DNA from: Marinobacter halotolerans
GTDB lineage: Bacteria > Pseudomonadota > Gammaproteobacteria > Pseudomonadales > Oleiphilaceae
NCBI RefSeq assembly: GCF_008795985.1
Contig: NZ_VMHP01000002.1
Location: 1,054,001 to 1,118,000 of the forward strand
DNA length: 64,000 nt
Reading direction: 5' to 3'
Position 1 is the first letter of the stretch, and every line of letters starts with the position of its first letter. The translations under genes and the position numbers were made by a program. The notes beneath the pieces are model-generated. The model did not search any database and was not told where the DNA came from. It saw nothing but the letters and a program-made list of their open reading frames with translations. This document shows, one piece after another, positions 63,022-64,000 of this stretch.

Positions 63022-64000
63022 CGCTTGAGACTCTTCTGGCGCTTTTTCTTGGGGGCTGGCCCTTGCTTCTGGTCGTTATCCTTTTTCACCTTCTGACGCG
63101 GTGTCAGACGATCGACCTTCTTGGCGTAGGGGTTCTCGCCGGATTTGAACTCGAAGCGGATGGGTGAACCACTCACCTTCAGCACCTTGCGGAAGGTATT
63201 CTCAAGGTAACGCTTGTAGGCGCCCGGAAGGGAGTCCACCTGGTTGCCGTGAACCACAATCACCGGAGGATTGGAGCCACCCTGGTGGGCGTAGCGCAAT
63301 TTGATACGGCGGCCCTGAACCAGTGGGGGCTGATGCTGGGCGGTTGCATCCTGCAGAATGGCTGTCAGCCGGTTGGTCGGCCACTTGGCCATGGCCGATT
63401 CGTAACAGGCCTCCACCGATTCATACATGACACCAACACCGGAGCCGTGCAGCGCCGAAATGTAGTGCTTGTCGGCGTAATCCAGAAAATCGAGGCGGCG
63501 GGCGACCTGTTCTTTCACTTTTGCCCGGTCGTCCGGGTCCATGCCGTCCCACTTGTTCACCGCAATAACCAGTGAGCGGCCAGCGTCCAGAACAAAACCG
63601 ATAAGATGCAGATCCTGATCCACCAGCCCTTCCCGGGCATCAATCACCAGGATGACCACGTGGGCGTCTTCGATGGCTTTCAGGGTCTTGATGATCGAGA
63701 ACTTCTCCACCACCTCGCTGACGTTCTTGCGACGACGAACACCGGCTGTATCAATCAACGTATATTGCTTGTCGTGCCTTTCATAAGGCACATAAACGCT
63801 GTCACGGGTGGTGCCGGGCATATCAAACACAATGACCCGCTCTTCGCCCAGCATGCGGTTGACCAGCGTGGACTTGCCAACGTTCGGGCGCCCGACAATA
63901 CCTATACGGATTCCCGGATACTGATCGGCACGGTCCTGCTCGGCGCCATCTTCAAGGGCCGGTAGCAGAACCTCAAGCATGGAACGAATGCCCCGATTGT
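63018..64000 (-). CDS. der: GTPase Der, C-terminal part (cut by window edge)
   Basis: Ribosome-assembly GTPase with two tandem G domains. The window shows the end of the linker ([13 protein letters not shown]), the whole second G domain ([49 protein letters not shown]) and the KH-like C-terminal domain ([26 protein letters not shown], split here), ending in a basic tail rich in Lys and Gln. The frame is open to the right edge, so the first G domain and start lie outside; the internal ATG at 63980 is not the real start. Confidence 0.95.
   Translation of the reverse strand, partial: NRGIRSMLEVLLPALEDGAEQDRADQYPGIRIGIVGRPNVGKSTLVNRMLGEERVIVFDMPGTTRDSVYVPYERHDKQYTLIDTAGVRRRKNVSEVVEKFSIIKTLKAIEDAHVVILVIDAREGLVDQDLHLIGFVLDAGRSLVIAVNKWDGMDPDDRAKVKEQVARRLDFLDYADKHYISALHGSGVGVMYESVEACYESAMAKWPTNRLTAILQDATAQHQPPLVQGRRIKLRYAHQGGSNPPVIVVHGNQVDSLPGAYKRYLENTFRKVLKVSGSPIRFEFKSGENPYAKKVDRLTPRQKVKKDNDQKQGPAPKKKRQKSLKR

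Overview
The window looks like core chromosome of a marine gammaproteobacterium close to Marinobacter within the Pseudomonadales/Alteromonadales-type lineages. The basis is gene content and order as I know it from Pseudomonas and Marinobacter: gacA-uvrC, gntR-smc-zipA-ligA, scpA-scpB-rluB, gltA divergent from sdhCDAB-sucAB-lpd-sucCD, fadBA near topA, and uup next to a universal stress protein. The genus name is an inference. I found no insertion sequence, prophage, CRISPR array, integrase, toxin-antitoxin pair or rRNA operon, and no island of odd composition.

Layout. 1-2222: uvrC (cut by the left edge) and its upstream partner gacA, a YheU-like small protein, and acylphosphatase. 2234-5836: an AEC transporter, a GNAT acetyltransferase, a GAF-GGDEF diguanylate cyclase, tRNA-Ser and a double-cupin protein. 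5854-10883: motility block with cheR and cheV on the minus strand facing flgA, flgM and flgN, with a sigma-28 promoter before flgM, ended by an unusual MshEN-like membrane protein. 10957-13874: a periplasmic cyclophilin, a shortened MnmC and a CBS protein. 13875-24208: a large lipoprotein, ligA, zipA, smc and a GntR regulator, all on the minus strand. 24481-29209: a second diguanylate cyclase, then trpS-scpA-scpB-rluB. 29353-42283: the TCA-cycle cluster, with sdh/suc genes on the minus strand and gltA on the plus strand from a shared promoter region. 42418-49542: a 3-hydroxyisobutyrate-dehydrogenase-like enzyme, topA and fadBA. 49975-56844: an unknown exported helical protein, a universal stress protein, a cysteine-cluster protein coupled to uup, a MOSC protein, tRNA-Gly, a DUF924 protein, a CbiX/SirB-like protein and a TIGR01777 epimerase. 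56922-64000: tRNA-Glu, a PAS-GGDEF-EAL protein, ackA-pta, and der cut by the right edge.

How the genes work together. The TCA block encodes citrate synthase, succinate dehydrogenase, 2-oxoglutarate dehydrogenase and succinyl-CoA synthetase, so one locus covers entry into the cycle and the 2-oxoglutarate-to-fumarate steps. FadBA supplies acetyl-CoA from fatty acids and AckA-Pta interconverts acetyl-CoA and acetate. SMC, ScpA and ScpB form the condensin complex although they lie in two separate operons. Three cyclic-di-GMP enzymes and one likely cyclic-di-GMP-binding protein occur near or around the flagellar/chemotaxis genes.

I did not find a clear new multi-gene system. The points most worth a second look are the MshEN-like/membrane/exported-tail protein beside flgN, the MnmC protein with much of its methyltransferase half missing, and the strong hairpin between lpd and sucC whose terminator polarity is on the opposite strand.
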